Notes: generated by a model from the letters alone, not told the origin. A stretch of DNA of 64,000 nucleotides from Saprospiraceae bacterium (GCA_041392805.1 JAWKLJ010000002.1:759001-823000), one strand, 5' to 3'; counted from the first letter of the stretch, positions 1 to 8,171 are shown. Program-made: numbers and translations.

Positions 1-644
1 ATCCGCCAGGCGCATTTGATAGCTACAGCTAACGGATTGATGCCATTGTTCCAGTCGAGCAGGACCCTCGCTCCAGCTTCAAAAAAGGGCAAGAGGTATA
101 AACTATCCCAGCCAAAAGAACCATGGTATTCTCCATTGTGTATGGTGAACGCGGTTGGGATATGAGCCAAAGACTGGTATTCTGGGCAATATTTTACCAT
201 GAAAGGAATTAAAGCCGTATGATGATCATGGCAGTGTAATACTTTGGGTTTCCCAGGGGAAGCTTGTACCCATTGCAGAACAGCTTGCTGGAAAGCGAGC
301 GAACGGGAGAGTTCATCATAGTAGGGATGACCAGCTTCATCCGCATACACCCCTGGGCGATTAAATTTGCCAGGTATATTAGCTACAAATAAGGAAAAAC
401 CAAGTTGGTCTGTTTTTTCTTTTTCTATAGTAAAAGGGATGTATTCCTGATGAATTCTAATGGCTCCTTTGAAAACGGGTATGAAGGTTTGTTGGTTAAT
501 CCACTTGGTGCCATATTTAGGGATAACTACGCCTGCCTTGGTGCCAATTTTATTAAGGTATTTAGGAAGTGCGCCTACCACATCACCTAAGCCACCTGCT
601 TTAGCAGCAGGATAACATTCTGCACTGATATGTAATATTTCCAT
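1..644 (-). CDS. glgA: Glycogen/starch synthase, N-terminal part (runs off the window)
   Basis: Translating the minus strand from the ATG at 644 gives MEILHISAECYPAAKAGG followed by LGDVVGALPKYL. This is the N-terminal signature of GT5 glycogen synthases, and the Lys-x-Gly-Gly motif binds ADP-glucose. Further on the frame encodes a His-Asp-His-His stretch and an IHNGEYHG motif, both typical of the GT5 N-terminal Rossmann domain. The frame stays open for about 214 codons to base 1, so the C-terminal catalytic half lies outside. The enzyme extends alpha-1,4-glucan chains from ADP-glucose in the cytoplasm. No other glycogen gene lies in the window. Confidence 0.9.
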   Translation of the reverse strand, partial: MEILHISAECYPAAKAGGLGDVVGALPKYLNKIGTKAGVVIPKYGTKWINQQTFIPVFKGAIRIHQEYIPFTIEKEKTDQLGFSLFVANIPGKFNRPGVYADEAGHPYYDELSRSLAFQQAVLQWVQASPGKPKVLHCHDHHTALIPFMVKYCPEYQSLAHIPTAFTIHNGEYHGSFGWDSLYLLPFFEAGARVLLDWNNGINPLAVAIKCAWR

Positions 645-948
645 ATAGCTTGGTTTTCTCTAACGGTTGACATTCTTGTTCGATATTACTGAAAATATCA
701 TTTGATTTATTGGCAAGTTAGGCTAGCATATGAATTTTATAGCTAAAATGGGTATATAATGCAAGCTTGGCTACTTCCGATTAACAGTTGTAAGGAATTA
801 CAACATAGCTATTGCATAAGCACTTTCAGGGTGCAAGGCAATAATATACTGTTATAAAGACCCTACAGAATAAAAAAAGTTCCTTGGGTCGAAATATATA
901 AAATCTTATGCTAAGAATAAGAAAAGAGGAGATAAAATTCGGAATATT
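645..948. other. Intergenic region between glgA and the glucosaminidase-like gene
   Basis: About 300 bp of AT-rich sequence between two minus-strand genes. It must contain the glgA promoter. A TAACTTGC (minus strand, 712-719 region) could be a -7 element, but no paired -33 TTG or FNR-type box is visible, so no promoter is called. No RNA gene or strong hairpin was recognised. Confidence 0.4.
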
Positions 949-1722
949 TTAATTTAGCTTAGAATCGAAACGATATAGTTGGTATTTTTCGATGGTACGA
1001 ACAATCTGGTCTGCCATATTTTTTTGGCGTGCGAAATTGATTTTTTCTAGCGCATTTGCCCAAGCTTTGTAATTTTCTTCTCCTAATTGCTGAAGGTTGG
1101 CATTTTGGCCAGTGGTTAGAAACAGGGAATGGTCTCTGAAGCTGGTCCAAGCATTTTCGTAATCCCTAAAGCAGGTTCCAGATAATTGAAGGGTTTCGCC
1201 AATCCAATCAGGTGTGCAAATCAGTCCAAAATGATTGTTAGCATCCTTTGCCAGCGAATGTTGCCCGGCCTGGCTTTGGAGCAAGGCATTGGCCAAGGTA
1301 ATGGAAGCGGGGATTTTGAATTTGAGTTGTTCGCTTTCTGCGACGTGTGCAAATCGCTTGATATATCCTTTTACGGTTTGTTCTTCTAAGGTTTTAAGCT
1401 GATTTTCGAGGGTGGCTTCGCTGGTACTTAGGCTGGCAAAGGGTGACAGGTCAAAGGATTCTTGAATAGGAGCTTGTTCGGGGTTACTTGGCGTATCCTC
1501 CATCTTATCTGTAAAAGTTTCTCTTCTGGCAGGTTTTTGGATGCTGCTAGGTCCTTCTTCTTGTACTGGAAATTCTTCTTTGAGTGGGGTATTGAGGTTA
1601 ATTTGGAAACTAAGGTCCTTTTTGAGTACCAAAAAAAGCAATAATATGCCTAAACTGATTTTGAACCAATTTTTTTTTGCGTATTGTATCAGTTGTTGTT
1701 TTTGGACTGGAAAGGTTTGCAT
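949..1722 (-). CDS. Membrane-anchored glucosaminidase-like protein, probable pseudoenzyme
   Basis: 257 residues: a short cytoplasmic N-terminus, one membrane segment at about residues 20-36, a variable linker, and from about residue 115 a FlgJ/LytG-type glucosaminidase fold (PF01832-like). Typical family blocks are visible: IPASITLA, NNHFG, CFRDYENAWTSFRDHS, YKAWANAL and a C-terminal IEKYQLYRF. Active members have a glutamate in the LLESGAG block (the general acid). Here that block reads LLQSQAG, with a CAA codon at the Glu position, so the key acid is replaced by Gln. The fold may still bind peptidoglycan. The start is supported by a -33/-7 promoter pair just upstream. It is divergent from the radical SAM gene. 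Confidence 0.75.
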   Translation of the reverse strand: MQTFPVQKQQLIQYAKKNWFKISLGILLLFLVLKKDLSFQINLNTPLKEEFPVQEEGPSSIQKPARRETFTDKMEDTPSNPEQAPIQESFDLSPFASLSTSEATLENQLKTLEEQTVKGYIKRFAHVAESEQLKFKIPASITLANALLQSQAGQHSLAKDANNHFGLICTPDWIGETLQLSGTCFRDYENAWTSFRDHSLFLTTGQNANLQQLGEENYKAWANALEKINFARQKNMADQIVRTIEKYQLYRFDSKLN

Positions 1723-1756
1723 TGTTTCAAAATTGTTATTTTTGTTTCTTTACAAA

Positions 1757-1787
1757 CAAATTTAAAACAAAAAGTTTGTTTATCCAA
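1757..1787 (-). promoter_or_regulatory. Bacteroidota-type promoter for the glucosaminidase-like gene
   Basis: On the minus strand TAAATTTG (1764-1757) matches the -7 consensus TAnnTTTG exactly. A TTG at 1787-1785 lies 20 bp upstream, the usual distance for the -33 element. Transcription would start about 30 bp before the ATG at 1722. Confidence 0.45.
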
Positions 1788-1881
1788 ATTCATTTTGCAC
1801 AAAAACAAATTTTTAGTTGAAACCAGCGTATTTTGCCTAGAGAAGTTTATCTTGTTTATTATCCATGCAGCCAATTTACGA

Positions 1882-3285
1882 ATGTTTATGCCAGAAGGAA
1901 AGTATATTTATTATGATTTTACGATTAGTCTGTGCCCGGAATGTTTACGGCGGGTAGAGGCAAAAATTGTATTTGAGAAGGAGCATGTTTATATGTTAAA
2001 GCGGTGTCCAGAGCATGGTCGGCAGAAGGTACTGATTGCCACGGACGTTGAGTATTATAAACAAATTCGGAATTATAACAAAGCATCTGAGTATCCGCTT
2101 CGGTTTAATACCAAAACCCATTTTGGGTGTCCCTACGATTGTGGTTTATGTACAGACCATGAGCAGCACTCTTGTCTTACCCTGATAGAAATTACGGATC
2201 GTTGCAATTTGAGTTGCCCCACCTGTTATGCTTCCTCTTCTCCAACGCATGGGCGGCACCGCAGCTTGGAGGAGGTCGAAAGGATGCTTGATATCATTGT
2301 AGCGAATGAGGGCGAACCCGATGTGGTGCAAATAAGTGGAGGTGAACCAACGGTGCACCCTGATTTTTTTGCTATTTTGGATATGGCCAAAGCCCGCCCT
2401 ATTCGTCACCTGATGCTGAACACCAACGGGATAAGGATTGCCAAGGATCTGGCCTTTACGGAGCGTTTGGCCACCTATATGCCGGATTTTGAAATATACC
2501 TCCAATTTGATTCTTTTAAACCTACTGCGTTGGAGTCATTACGTGGGGTAAATTTGCTGGAGACCCGGATGAAAGCCCTGGAGCATTTGAATAAATATAA
2601 TTTATCGACCACCCTGGTTGTGACTTTGCAAAAGGGTCTCAACGATGATGAAATTGGGCAGATAATTGATTTTGCCTTGAAACAGCGCTGTGTGCGAGGG
2701 GTAACTTTCCAACCGACCCAAGTCGCTGGACGACTTGAGCATTTCAATCCGCTTACCGATCGGCTTACTCCTACGGCAATTAGGTCGGCTATTTTGGAGC
2801 AAACCAATGTTTTTGCCCCGAATGACTTATTGCCCGTTCCTTGCAATCCTGATGCCTTGACGATGGCTTATGCCCTGAAGATCGATGGCGAGGTGCACCC
2901 TTTGACGCGCTATATTGACCCAGCCATATTACTCAATAACAGCCGTAATACGATCGTCTACGAGCAAGATGAGGGACTGCACGAGCAGGTCTTGAAGGTT
3001 TTTAGCACAGCTCATTCAGTTGATGCCATTGAAAGTGACCTGCATGCCTTATTGTGCTGTTTACCAGCCGTAAAGGCACCGGGCTTGGGTTATCAGAACC
3101 TGTTCAGGGTCATTATTATGAACTTCATGGATGCCTATGATTTTGACGTCAGAGCGATTAAAAAGAGTTGCGTACATATCGTTCATCCAGATGGTCGGAT
3201 TATCCCTTTTGAAACGATGAATCTATTTTATAGGTCTGAGGCGCAAGAGAAATATATGAAATCACTTACTAACCCATCTTTATAA
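1882..3285 (+). CDS. Radical SAM protein of the Tes/MJ0619 (COG1964-like) type
   Basis: The open frame extends upstream to 1684, but that part overlaps the divergent gene and reads as AT-rich non-coding DNA. The ATG at 1882 (or 1888, MPEGKYIYYD) is preferred, giving about 468 residues. The order is a zinc-ribbon-like N-terminus (LCPECL ... RCPEHG), a second Cys cluster (GCPYDCGLC), the radical SAM motif CNLSCPTC (C-x3-C-x2-C) and the SGGEPTVHPDF motif that contacts SAM. The C-terminal half has further cysteines. This layout matches the family of archaeal tetraether lipid synthase Tes and bacterial relatives that couple or modify alkyl chains. The substrate here cannot be read from sequence. 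A small membrane protein follows after 1 bp. Confidence 0.8.
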   Translation: MFMPEGKYIYYDFTISLCPECLRRVEAKIVFEKEHVYMLKRCPEHGRQKVLIATDVEYYKQIRNYNKASEYPLRFNTKTHFGCPYDCGLCTDHEQHSCLTLIEITDRCNLSCPTCYASSSPTHGRHRSLEEVERMLDIIVANEGEPDVVQISGGEPTVHPDFFAILDMAKARPIRHLMLNTNGIRIAKDLAFTERLATYMPDFEIYLQFDSFKPTALESLRGVNLLETRMKALEHLNKYNLSTTLVVTLQKGLNDDEIGQIIDFALKQRCVRGVTFQPTQVAGRLEHFNPLTDRLTPTAIRSAILEQTNVFAPNDLLPVPCNPDALTMAYALKIDGEVHPLTRYIDPAILLNNSRNTIVYEQDEGLHEQVLKVFSTAHSVDAIESDLHALLCCLPAVKAPGLGYQNLFRVIIMNFMDAYDFDVRAIKKSCVHIVHPDGRIIPFETMNLFYRSEAQEKYMKSLTNPSL

Positions 3286-3286
3286 C

Positions 3287-3574
3287 ATGAGTAAAACAGG
3301 GAAATTAATTGGCACCAATTTGCTTATCTTATTGGTATATAGTTTGATTGGTGCAGGCTCCTTTTTAAATAGTCATGACCAATATGCAGGATTGGGGTTT
3401 GGGATGATTATGGTGATGGCGATTGGAATCCATGTTTTCGCCTTAATGATTATAAGTATTGTTTTATTTGTCAAAAAGGATAAAGCTCGCGGCAGGGATT
3501 TTTTGATCAGCATGTTTGTGGTCCTATTGGTTGGTTTTTCTGCCTGCTTTGGAGGGATGACGCTGATTAATTAG
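3287..3574 (+). CDS. Small multi-pass membrane protein, function unknown
   Basis: 95 residues with three predicted membrane segments at about 7-26, 34-62 and 72-93, and a charged loop KKDKARGRD between the second and third. The ATG lies one base after the stop of the radical SAM gene, so the two are very likely translated from one mRNA, and this protein may help the radical SAM enzyme at the membrane. No family is recognised. Confidence 0.6.
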   Translation: MSKTGKLIGTNLLILLVYSLIGAGSFLNSHDQYAGLGFGMIMVMAIGIHVFALMIISIVLFVKKDKARGRDFLISMFVVLLVGFSACFGGMTLIN

Positions 3575-3839
3575 TTTGGTAATCCGAATCAGGGGCTAGC
3601 GCCAGTTTGGCGGTCACCTTGTTTGGGAGCGTCTTTGATAGATGTATATAATATGTCTTTATTTGTTTTAATAAAATGTGGAAATTGCACAATTTTCAAT
3701 CCTTATAATACATTATAGTAATATAATAAGCGTTTATCCCATCCCAAGACATATCTTTTTCGCGCTACACTTCCATACAGCGCTTCCCCGGTTATTTAAA
3801 AAAGGTATTCCATTTTTTCATCCTTAAATAACCATTCCT

Positions 3840-4517
3840 ATGTTACGTTATTTGACACTTGTCCTGATGCTGGTCTTGACGCAGCAACTTATCTCCCAAC
3901 GAAGTATGGAATTAGGTCTTTTGCTTGGCGGCTCTGCCTACCACGGCGATTTGTCTCCAGACCCTTTTGCCGTGAGTGATATTGGCGTATTGGCGGGTTT
4001 ATCCTATCGGCAATTTTTTACACCCAGGTATGCATTTAAAATAGCAGGTGCTTTCACACAAATTAGTGGAAGTGATATGCCATATGCTGGCAGAGAAGGC
4101 AGGGGGTTAGCGATGAAGGCCAACCTGATGGAGTTTTCCGTCAATGCGGAATGGCATTTATTGGGGTCGAGCCGTTTTAGTAATGTAGGTGCTTTCAGTC
4201 GCCAATTTTCGCCTTATGTTTCCATAGGGATGGGGGTAGCTAGAGCTAATTCGGAGGTGTCTTATGCTGGAAGTTCTTCTAAAATAAAAGAAGAAAATGA
4301 CATGTCCACCTTTTTCATTATACCTGTAAATGTGGGGATTCGGTTTGAGATGACAGCTGCTCTCAGCCTTACCCTTGATGCGGGAACCCGCCCTGTCTTC
4401 TCTGATTATTTGGATGGGGTGAGTAAAATGGGCGCTAAAGACACCAAGGATTGGTATACGGTTTTTGGCGCAACGATTTTATATACCTTCAAAGCGGACG
4501 CAGCAGGAGATTACTAG
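3840..4517 (+). CDS. Outer-membrane beta-barrel protein, DUF6089-like
   Basis: 225 residues with a signal peptide (about 1-18, ending near LISQRS), then alternating amphipathic strands. The opening MELGLLLGGSAYHGDL followed by a YRQFF-like strand is typical of small Bacteroidota outer-membrane barrels of the DUF6089 group. Later strands (FSPYVSIGMGV, NVGIRFEM) end with aromatic residues as in barrel proteins. The function is unknown; such proteins are usually about 220-250 residues, as here. It stands alone, preceded by about 265 bp without a recognised feature. Confidence 0.7.
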   Translation: MLRYLTLVLMLVLTQQLISQRSMELGLLLGGSAYHGDLSPDPFAVSDIGVLAGLSYRQFFTPRYAFKIAGAFTQISGSDMPYAGREGRGLAMKANLMEFSVNAEWHLLGSSRFSNVGAFSRQFSPYVSIGMGVARANSEVSYAGSSSKIKEENDMSTFFIIPVNVGIRFEMTAALSLTLDAGTRPVFSDYLDGVSKMGAKDTKDWYTVFGATILYTFKADAAGDY

Positions 4518-4542
4518 TAGCAATAATAAGAAATGGCTGAAA

Positions 4543-4608
4543 GTGACAAAAATCACTGACTATATTGATTATTATCATTTCTAGCAAAAATTGATCGGGC
4601 TAGATTTG
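4543..4608 (+). promoter_or_regulatory. Tandem FNR/FixK-type operator and promoter (site 1)
   Basis: Distal box GTGACAAAAATCAC (4543-4556), 8-bp spacer, proximal box TTGATTATTATCAT (4565-4578), then 22 bp and a perfect -7 element TAGATTTG (4601-4608). Both boxes fit the FNR/FixK form TTGAT-N4-ATCAA. No -7 element lies at the mirrored position on the left, where there is no divergent gene. It precedes the small membrane protein gene at 4636. Confidence 0.75.
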
Positions 4609-4635
4609 TGTCATCAATTAACAAAAAAATCAGCC

Positions 4636-4869
4636 ATGATAAAAATGAACATGTTTTCGCTTAGTATTGGAGGCGTCGTTGTACGTTTTTTCCTAATGAT
4701 GGCCATCATTATTGTTGGGGTATTTACGGGGATGTATTGGTTGACCCTTTTTGGTCTGCCCATTTTCCTTAGCGGTTTACTTGGCGTTAGATTTGTATCG
4801 CCCAGTCAAGCGGAAGCCAAAACCAGTCAATTAAGTCTTGAAAATAGAAATATGAAAAAGGCTAGTTAG
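4636..4869 (+). CDS. Small membrane protein under the FNR/FixK-type operator
   Basis: The ATG at 4636 is chosen (77 residues), because the longer frame from 4591 would begin upstream of the predicted transcription start near 4613. Two hydrophobic segments (about 10-30 and 32-50, the second with the LPIFLSGLLGVRF stretch) are followed by a polar, Lys/Gln-rich tail. No family is recognised. The perfect tandem-box promoter upstream implies induction together with the oxidase and stress genes, so a role at the membrane under low oxygen is plausible but unproven. It converges with the response regulator gene, leaving 2 bp between the stop codons. Confidence 0.6.
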   Translation: MIKMNMFSLSIGGVVVRFFLMMAIIIVGVFTGMYWLTLFGLPIFLSGLLGVRFVSPSQAEAKTSQLSLENRNMKKAS

Positions 4870-4871
4870 CT

Positions 4872-5915
4872 CTAATTCGGCATCATCTCCAGTTTGTCTA
4901 TTTGCAAAATGGAGATGGTGCCACCTTCAATCTGAATAAGATTTTCATTTTTGAAATCGGTTAGGGTGCGGATAACGCTTTCCTTTGCTGTACCTACCAT
5001 ACCTGCCAGATCATCTCTTAAAATGGAGATGCCTTCTTTTTCAAATCGTTCATTTAATACCAAAAGTGCTTCAGCTACTCGTTTTCTGATAGAATTATAG
5101 GCGAGGCTTAGTAATTGCTCTTCTTGGTCCTCCATGTTTTCAGCCAACATTTTAATAAATCGAACAGAGAAATCTCGGTTGTTATAAAGCAAGGAGAAGA
5201 AATCCTCTTTAGGGATAAGCCTGATCTCACTATCCTCTAAGGCACTAGCGCTCTCATGGTATTTATCTTCTTTGATTAAGGCTTGGTAGCCTAGAAACTC
5301 ACCTGCTTTGTGTATTTTGATGATAAACTCCTTGCCAACGTCATTGGTTTTGAAGGTTTTAACTTTTCCGCTGGCAATGAAATAAAGCCGTTTGGCATAT
5401 TGTCCTTCTTCATAGATGAGATCTTTTTTATGAAAACGTTGGATTTCCCGGTCTTCCGAAAGCTTGGTCAATTCTTTTTGACCTCTGGCTTCACTAATGA
5501 AATTATTGAGGCCATTATGGGTGCCGTCGAAGCTACTTTTGATGCGTTCACTTTTCTTAAGGCGCATTTCGATAGCATCCAATAATTCGACATCATCGAA
5601 GGGTTTGGTGATATAATCATCAGCGCCGAGGTTCATTCCCTTTCTAAAATCTTCTTTTTCGGTTTTAGCTGTAAGAAAAATAAAAGGAATTTCGGCCGTT
5701 TGAGGATTTTGATCCAGGATGCGCAGAACACCAAAACCATCCAATTCGGGCATCATGACATCGCATAGGATGAGGTCAGGGCGTTTCAATCTGGCCTCTT
5801 GCACGCCAACTTTGCCATTCTCGGCCATGATGGCCTCGTAACCTGAGAGCTCTAAGATTTCAGCCAGGTTTTCTCTGACCTCCAGGTTATCTTCAATAAT
5901 TAGGATTTTTTTCAT
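4872..5915 (-). CDS. Response regulator with receiver fused to a CRP/FNR-type DNA-binding protein
   Basis: 347 residues. Residues 1-120 are a receiver domain with Asp52 in the CDVMMPELDG motif as phosphate acceptor, acidic residues at 8-9, and the conserved LTAK and TKPF motifs. Residues about 150-265 form a cyclic-nucleotide-binding-like beta barrel (YEEGQYAKRLYFIASGKVK), and a CRP-type helix-turn-helix follows (VGTAKESVIRTLTDF). No cysteine is present outside Cys51, so it cannot hold an FNR [4Fe-4S] cluster; any oxygen signal must come from the kinase. In effect FixJ and FixK are one protein. Its ATG overlaps the stop of the kinase gene (ATGA), showing translational coupling. It is the natural candidate to bind the tandem boxes across this window. 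Confidence 0.9.
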   Translation of the reverse strand: MKKILIIEDNLEVRENLAEILELSGYEAIMAENGKVGVQEARLKRPDLILCDVMMPELDGFGVLRILDQNPQTAEIPFIFLTAKTEKEDFRKGMNLGADDYITKPFDDVELLDAIEMRLKKSERIKSSFDGTHNGLNNFISEARGQKELTKLSEDREIQRFHKKDLIYEEGQYAKRLYFIASGKVKTFKTNDVGKEFIIKIHKAGEFLGYQALIKEDKYHESASALEDSEIRLIPKEDFFSLLYNNRDFSVRFIKMLAENMEDQEEQLLSLAYNSIRKRVAEALLVLNERFEKEGISILRDDLAGMVGTAKESVIRTLTDFKNENLIQIEGGTISILQIDKLEMMPN

Positions 5916-7585
5916 GCCTGATAATGCATTGGAAGTTTTACATAAAAAATAGTACCTTTTCCTTGTTGGCTTTTGAAATCGATGCTGCCGTTTAGCAAGT
6001 TGATATAATTGCGCACGATATGGAGTCCTAAGCCTGTGCCTTGAATATTTATTGCATTGGATGCTCGGAAAAAGCGGGTGAATAGGTGTTTTTGATCTTC
6101 AATGGGAATACCCATCCCTTCGTCTTCAATCTCCAGGAGCAGGTAGTTATTTTCCCGTTTAGTGCGGCAGTGGATGGTTGCATCTTCTGGTGAGTACTTG
6201 ATGGCATTGGATAAAAGGTTAAACAAAATATTTTTGATCAATTGTTTATCGAGAAAAATGTTGACATTTTCGGGAAGGGGTAAATGTTCGAGTTTCTGGT
6301 TTTTTTTCAAAAGCAGTTCAATTTCATCTAGTATTTCTGCGCAATAGGTATTCCATGGAAAGGACTCAGCCTGGACATTTACTTTACCTTCTTCTAACTT
6401 GCTAATGGAAAGAAAATCATTAAGAACGCCCGTTAAGTTATTGACCATAGATTTGATGCGATCAATATGTTTTAGACGTTTGTCTTGTTGCTTATCTTCT
6501 ACATATCTTCCAATAAGAGAGGCGGAGGAGAGGATAGTGCTTAATGGCGTTCGGAATTCATGGGAAGCCATGGAGACGAACCTCGATTTTAGTTCATTCA
6601 GTTCTTTTTCTTTTTCGAGTGCTGTTTTTAGTTCTCTTTGACTGTCGATCAAGGCGGCCTCTATTTTTTTTCGTTCGGAAATTTCAATTTTCAACTGTTT
6701 ATTGGTAGACAATAATTTGTTCACCACCTTGGATAGTTCTTCTGTTCTTTCATTGACTTTATCCTCTAGTTCTTCATTTAGTTGACGGATGGCTTCTTCA
6801 TTTTTTTTCTGTTCAGTGAGGTCATGTACTATGCCTGCAAAAAAAAGTTGCTCATCCACTTTAAATTCACTTACAGAAAGGAGAATGGGGAATATTTCTC
6901 CGCTTTTTCTTTTGGCGAGGACTTCTCTTCCTATCCCGATGATCTTTGCCTCTTTGGTTTTAATATAGCGATTTATATAAGCATCATGTTGTTCCTGGTG
7001 AGGTGTAGCCATGAGAATATTAATGTTTTGGCCTATTAAGTCACTCTGTTCATAATTAAATAGGGTAGCAGTGGCGGGATTGGCTATTTGGATAATTCCT
7101 TTCTGATCGATGGTAATAATAGCATCAACGGCCGTATCGAAGACTGCTTTAAATTGGCTTTGACTTAAGCGTAAGGCTTTGTCCCTCTCCCTAATATCTG
7201 TCATGTCATGGATGATACCTGCAAAAATTTTTCTACTTCCCAGGGATATCTCACTGACACTCAGGAAAAACGGGAAGATGCTACCATCCTTTCTTTTGCC
7301 TTGTACTTCTCTACCTATGCCAATGATGCGAGGTTGTTGGGTTTCATGGTAGTGTTCAATATAGCGATCATGTTGGCTGTGATAGGGCTCGGGCATCAGC
7401 ACTTTTATATTATGGCCAATAATTTCTTTTGGCTGATAGCCAAAGAGTTGGGCAGCGGCAGGGTTGATGGCCTCGATTAGCCCCTTTTCATCTATCGTAA
7501 TAATGCCATCGATCGCATCAGCAAAGATGGCTTTCAGGATTTCGTTGGCTTCGCCTGGATTGGCTGTTTTAATATATTTATTCAA
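5912..7585 (-). CDS. FixL-like oxygen-sensor histidine kinase with two haem-PAS domains
   Basis: The open frame reaches an ATG at 7705 (597 residues; numbering here uses that frame), but its first 40 codons overlap a bidirectional operator with a -7 element at 7611-7604. The TTG at 7585, eight bases after GAGG, is therefore the preferred start. ATGs at 7705 and 7669 remain possible. Two PAS domains (about 58-172 and 186-298) are strikingly like FixL: each has the proximal haem His in an HDxYI motif (His112, His240) and IIGIGREV with the Arg (132, 260) that senses bound oxygen in FixL. A coiled coil (300-375), the phospho-acceptor His382 in SMASHEFRTPL, and an HATPase domain with LLSNAIKYSPE, DEGMGIP and GTGLGLHI follow. 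No membrane segments are seen. It forms an operon with the REC-CRP regulator. Confidence 0.85.
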   Translation of the reverse strand: MNKYIKTANPGEANEILKAIFADAIDGIITIDEKGLIEAINPAAAQLFGYQPKEIIGHNIKVLMPEPYHSQHDRYIEHYHETQQPRIIGIGREVQGKRKDGSIFPFFLSVSEISLGSRKIFAGIIHDMTDIRERDKALRLSQSQFKAVFDTAVDAIITIDQKGIIQIANPATATLFNYEQSDLIGQNINILMATPHQEQHDAYINRYIKTKEAKIIGIGREVLAKRKSGEIFPILLSVSEFKVDEQLFFAGIVHDLTEQKKNEEAIRQLNEELEDKVNERTEELSKVVNKLLSTNKQLKIEISERKKIEAALIDSQRELKTALEKEKELNELKSRFVSMASHEFRTPLSTILSSASLIGRYVEDKQQDKRLKHIDRIKSMVNNLTGVLNDFLSISKLEEGKVNVQAESFPWNTYCAEILDEIELLLKKNQKLEHLPLPENVNIFLDKQLIKNILFNLLSNAIKYSPEDATIHCRTKRENNYLLLEIEDEGMGIPIEDQKHLFTRFFRASNAINIQGTGLGLHIVRNYINLLNGSIDFKSQQGKGTIFYVKLPMHYQA

Positions 7586-7603
7586 AGCTGATTCCTCTTT
7601 TTT

Positions 7604-7699
7604 GCAAGGTAATTCATGGGTTTCTGAAGCCCATTGAGTATTGTCATGAGAGTGTATGATAAAAGTCATTCTTAGACCACCCGAAAAAGATGAAATTGC
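7604..7699. promoter_or_regulatory. Bidirectional tandem FNR/FixK-type operator between kinase and CBS/USP operon (site 2)
   Basis: Boxes TTGAGTATTGTCAT (7634-7647) and ATGATAAAAGTCAT (7656-7669) are separated by 8 bp. Rightwards, GAAATTGC (7692-7699, a weak -7 match) follows after 22 bp and serves the CBS gene at 7738. Leftwards, TACCTTGC (7611-7604, minus strand) also lies 22 bp from the nearer box and would serve the sensor kinase. This implies that the kinase/regulator operon controls itself. Confidence 0.6.
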
Positions 7700-7737
7700 T
7701 GTCATAAATCACATTAGTAAAATAAATCTGCCTAATT

Positions 7738-8166
7738 ATGAATATTCTAGCACCAGTTTCCAGCATTATGTCTAAGGATTTAATCACTTTAAATCCTCAA
7801 GATAGCTTAAAGGTAGCAAAAGAAATCTTTGATGCTAAGCGAATACACCATATTCCTGTTGTTCGCTACAAAAAAATTGTTGGCATCATTAGTAAAACAG
7901 ATTTGCTCTATTTTTTAAAGGGAGCGAATCACGAAAAAGAGGTAGGTCGCAATGAAAAGCTTTTGGAAAAATGCGTTGCAGAAGACATTATGACCAAAGG
8001 CATGGCAAAATTAGAAAGTACAGATCGCATTAATGTGGCCTTGGAAGTCTTTAAAGAAAACTTGTTTCATGCGATACCTGTGGTAGACAACGACGAATTA
8101 GTAGGTATTGTTACGACTTATGACATTATTAAAGCTTTAAGTGAAGATAAAGTGAAACTAATCTAA
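7738..8166 (+). CDS. CBS-pair protein
   Basis: 142 residues made of two CBS motifs (about 8-65 and 80-140), each with the typical IMSKDLITLNPQD / IMTKGMAKLESTD openings and IPVV...VGIIS / VGIVTTYD closings. Such stand-alone CBS pairs bind adenosine nucleotides (AMP, ATP or SAM) and act as energy sensors. It is the first gene of a CBS-USP-USP operon behind the tandem operator; the next gene starts 5 bp after its stop. It is a paralogue of the two CBS proteins at 17770-18671. Confidence 0.85.
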   Translation: MNILAPVSSIMSKDLITLNPQDSLKVAKEIFDAKRIHHIPVVRYKKIVGIISKTDLLYFLKGANHEKEVGRNEKLLEKCVAEDIMTKGMAKLESTDRINVALEVFKENLFHAIPVVDNDELVGIVTTYDIIKALSEDKVKLI

Positions 8167-8171
8167 CCCAA

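Noticed and set aside
1684..1881. N-terminal extension of the radical SAM ORF
   Set aside because: It overlaps the divergent gene and its promoter, is AT-rich, and has no family similarity; the ATG at 1882 or 1888 fits the conserved N-terminus.
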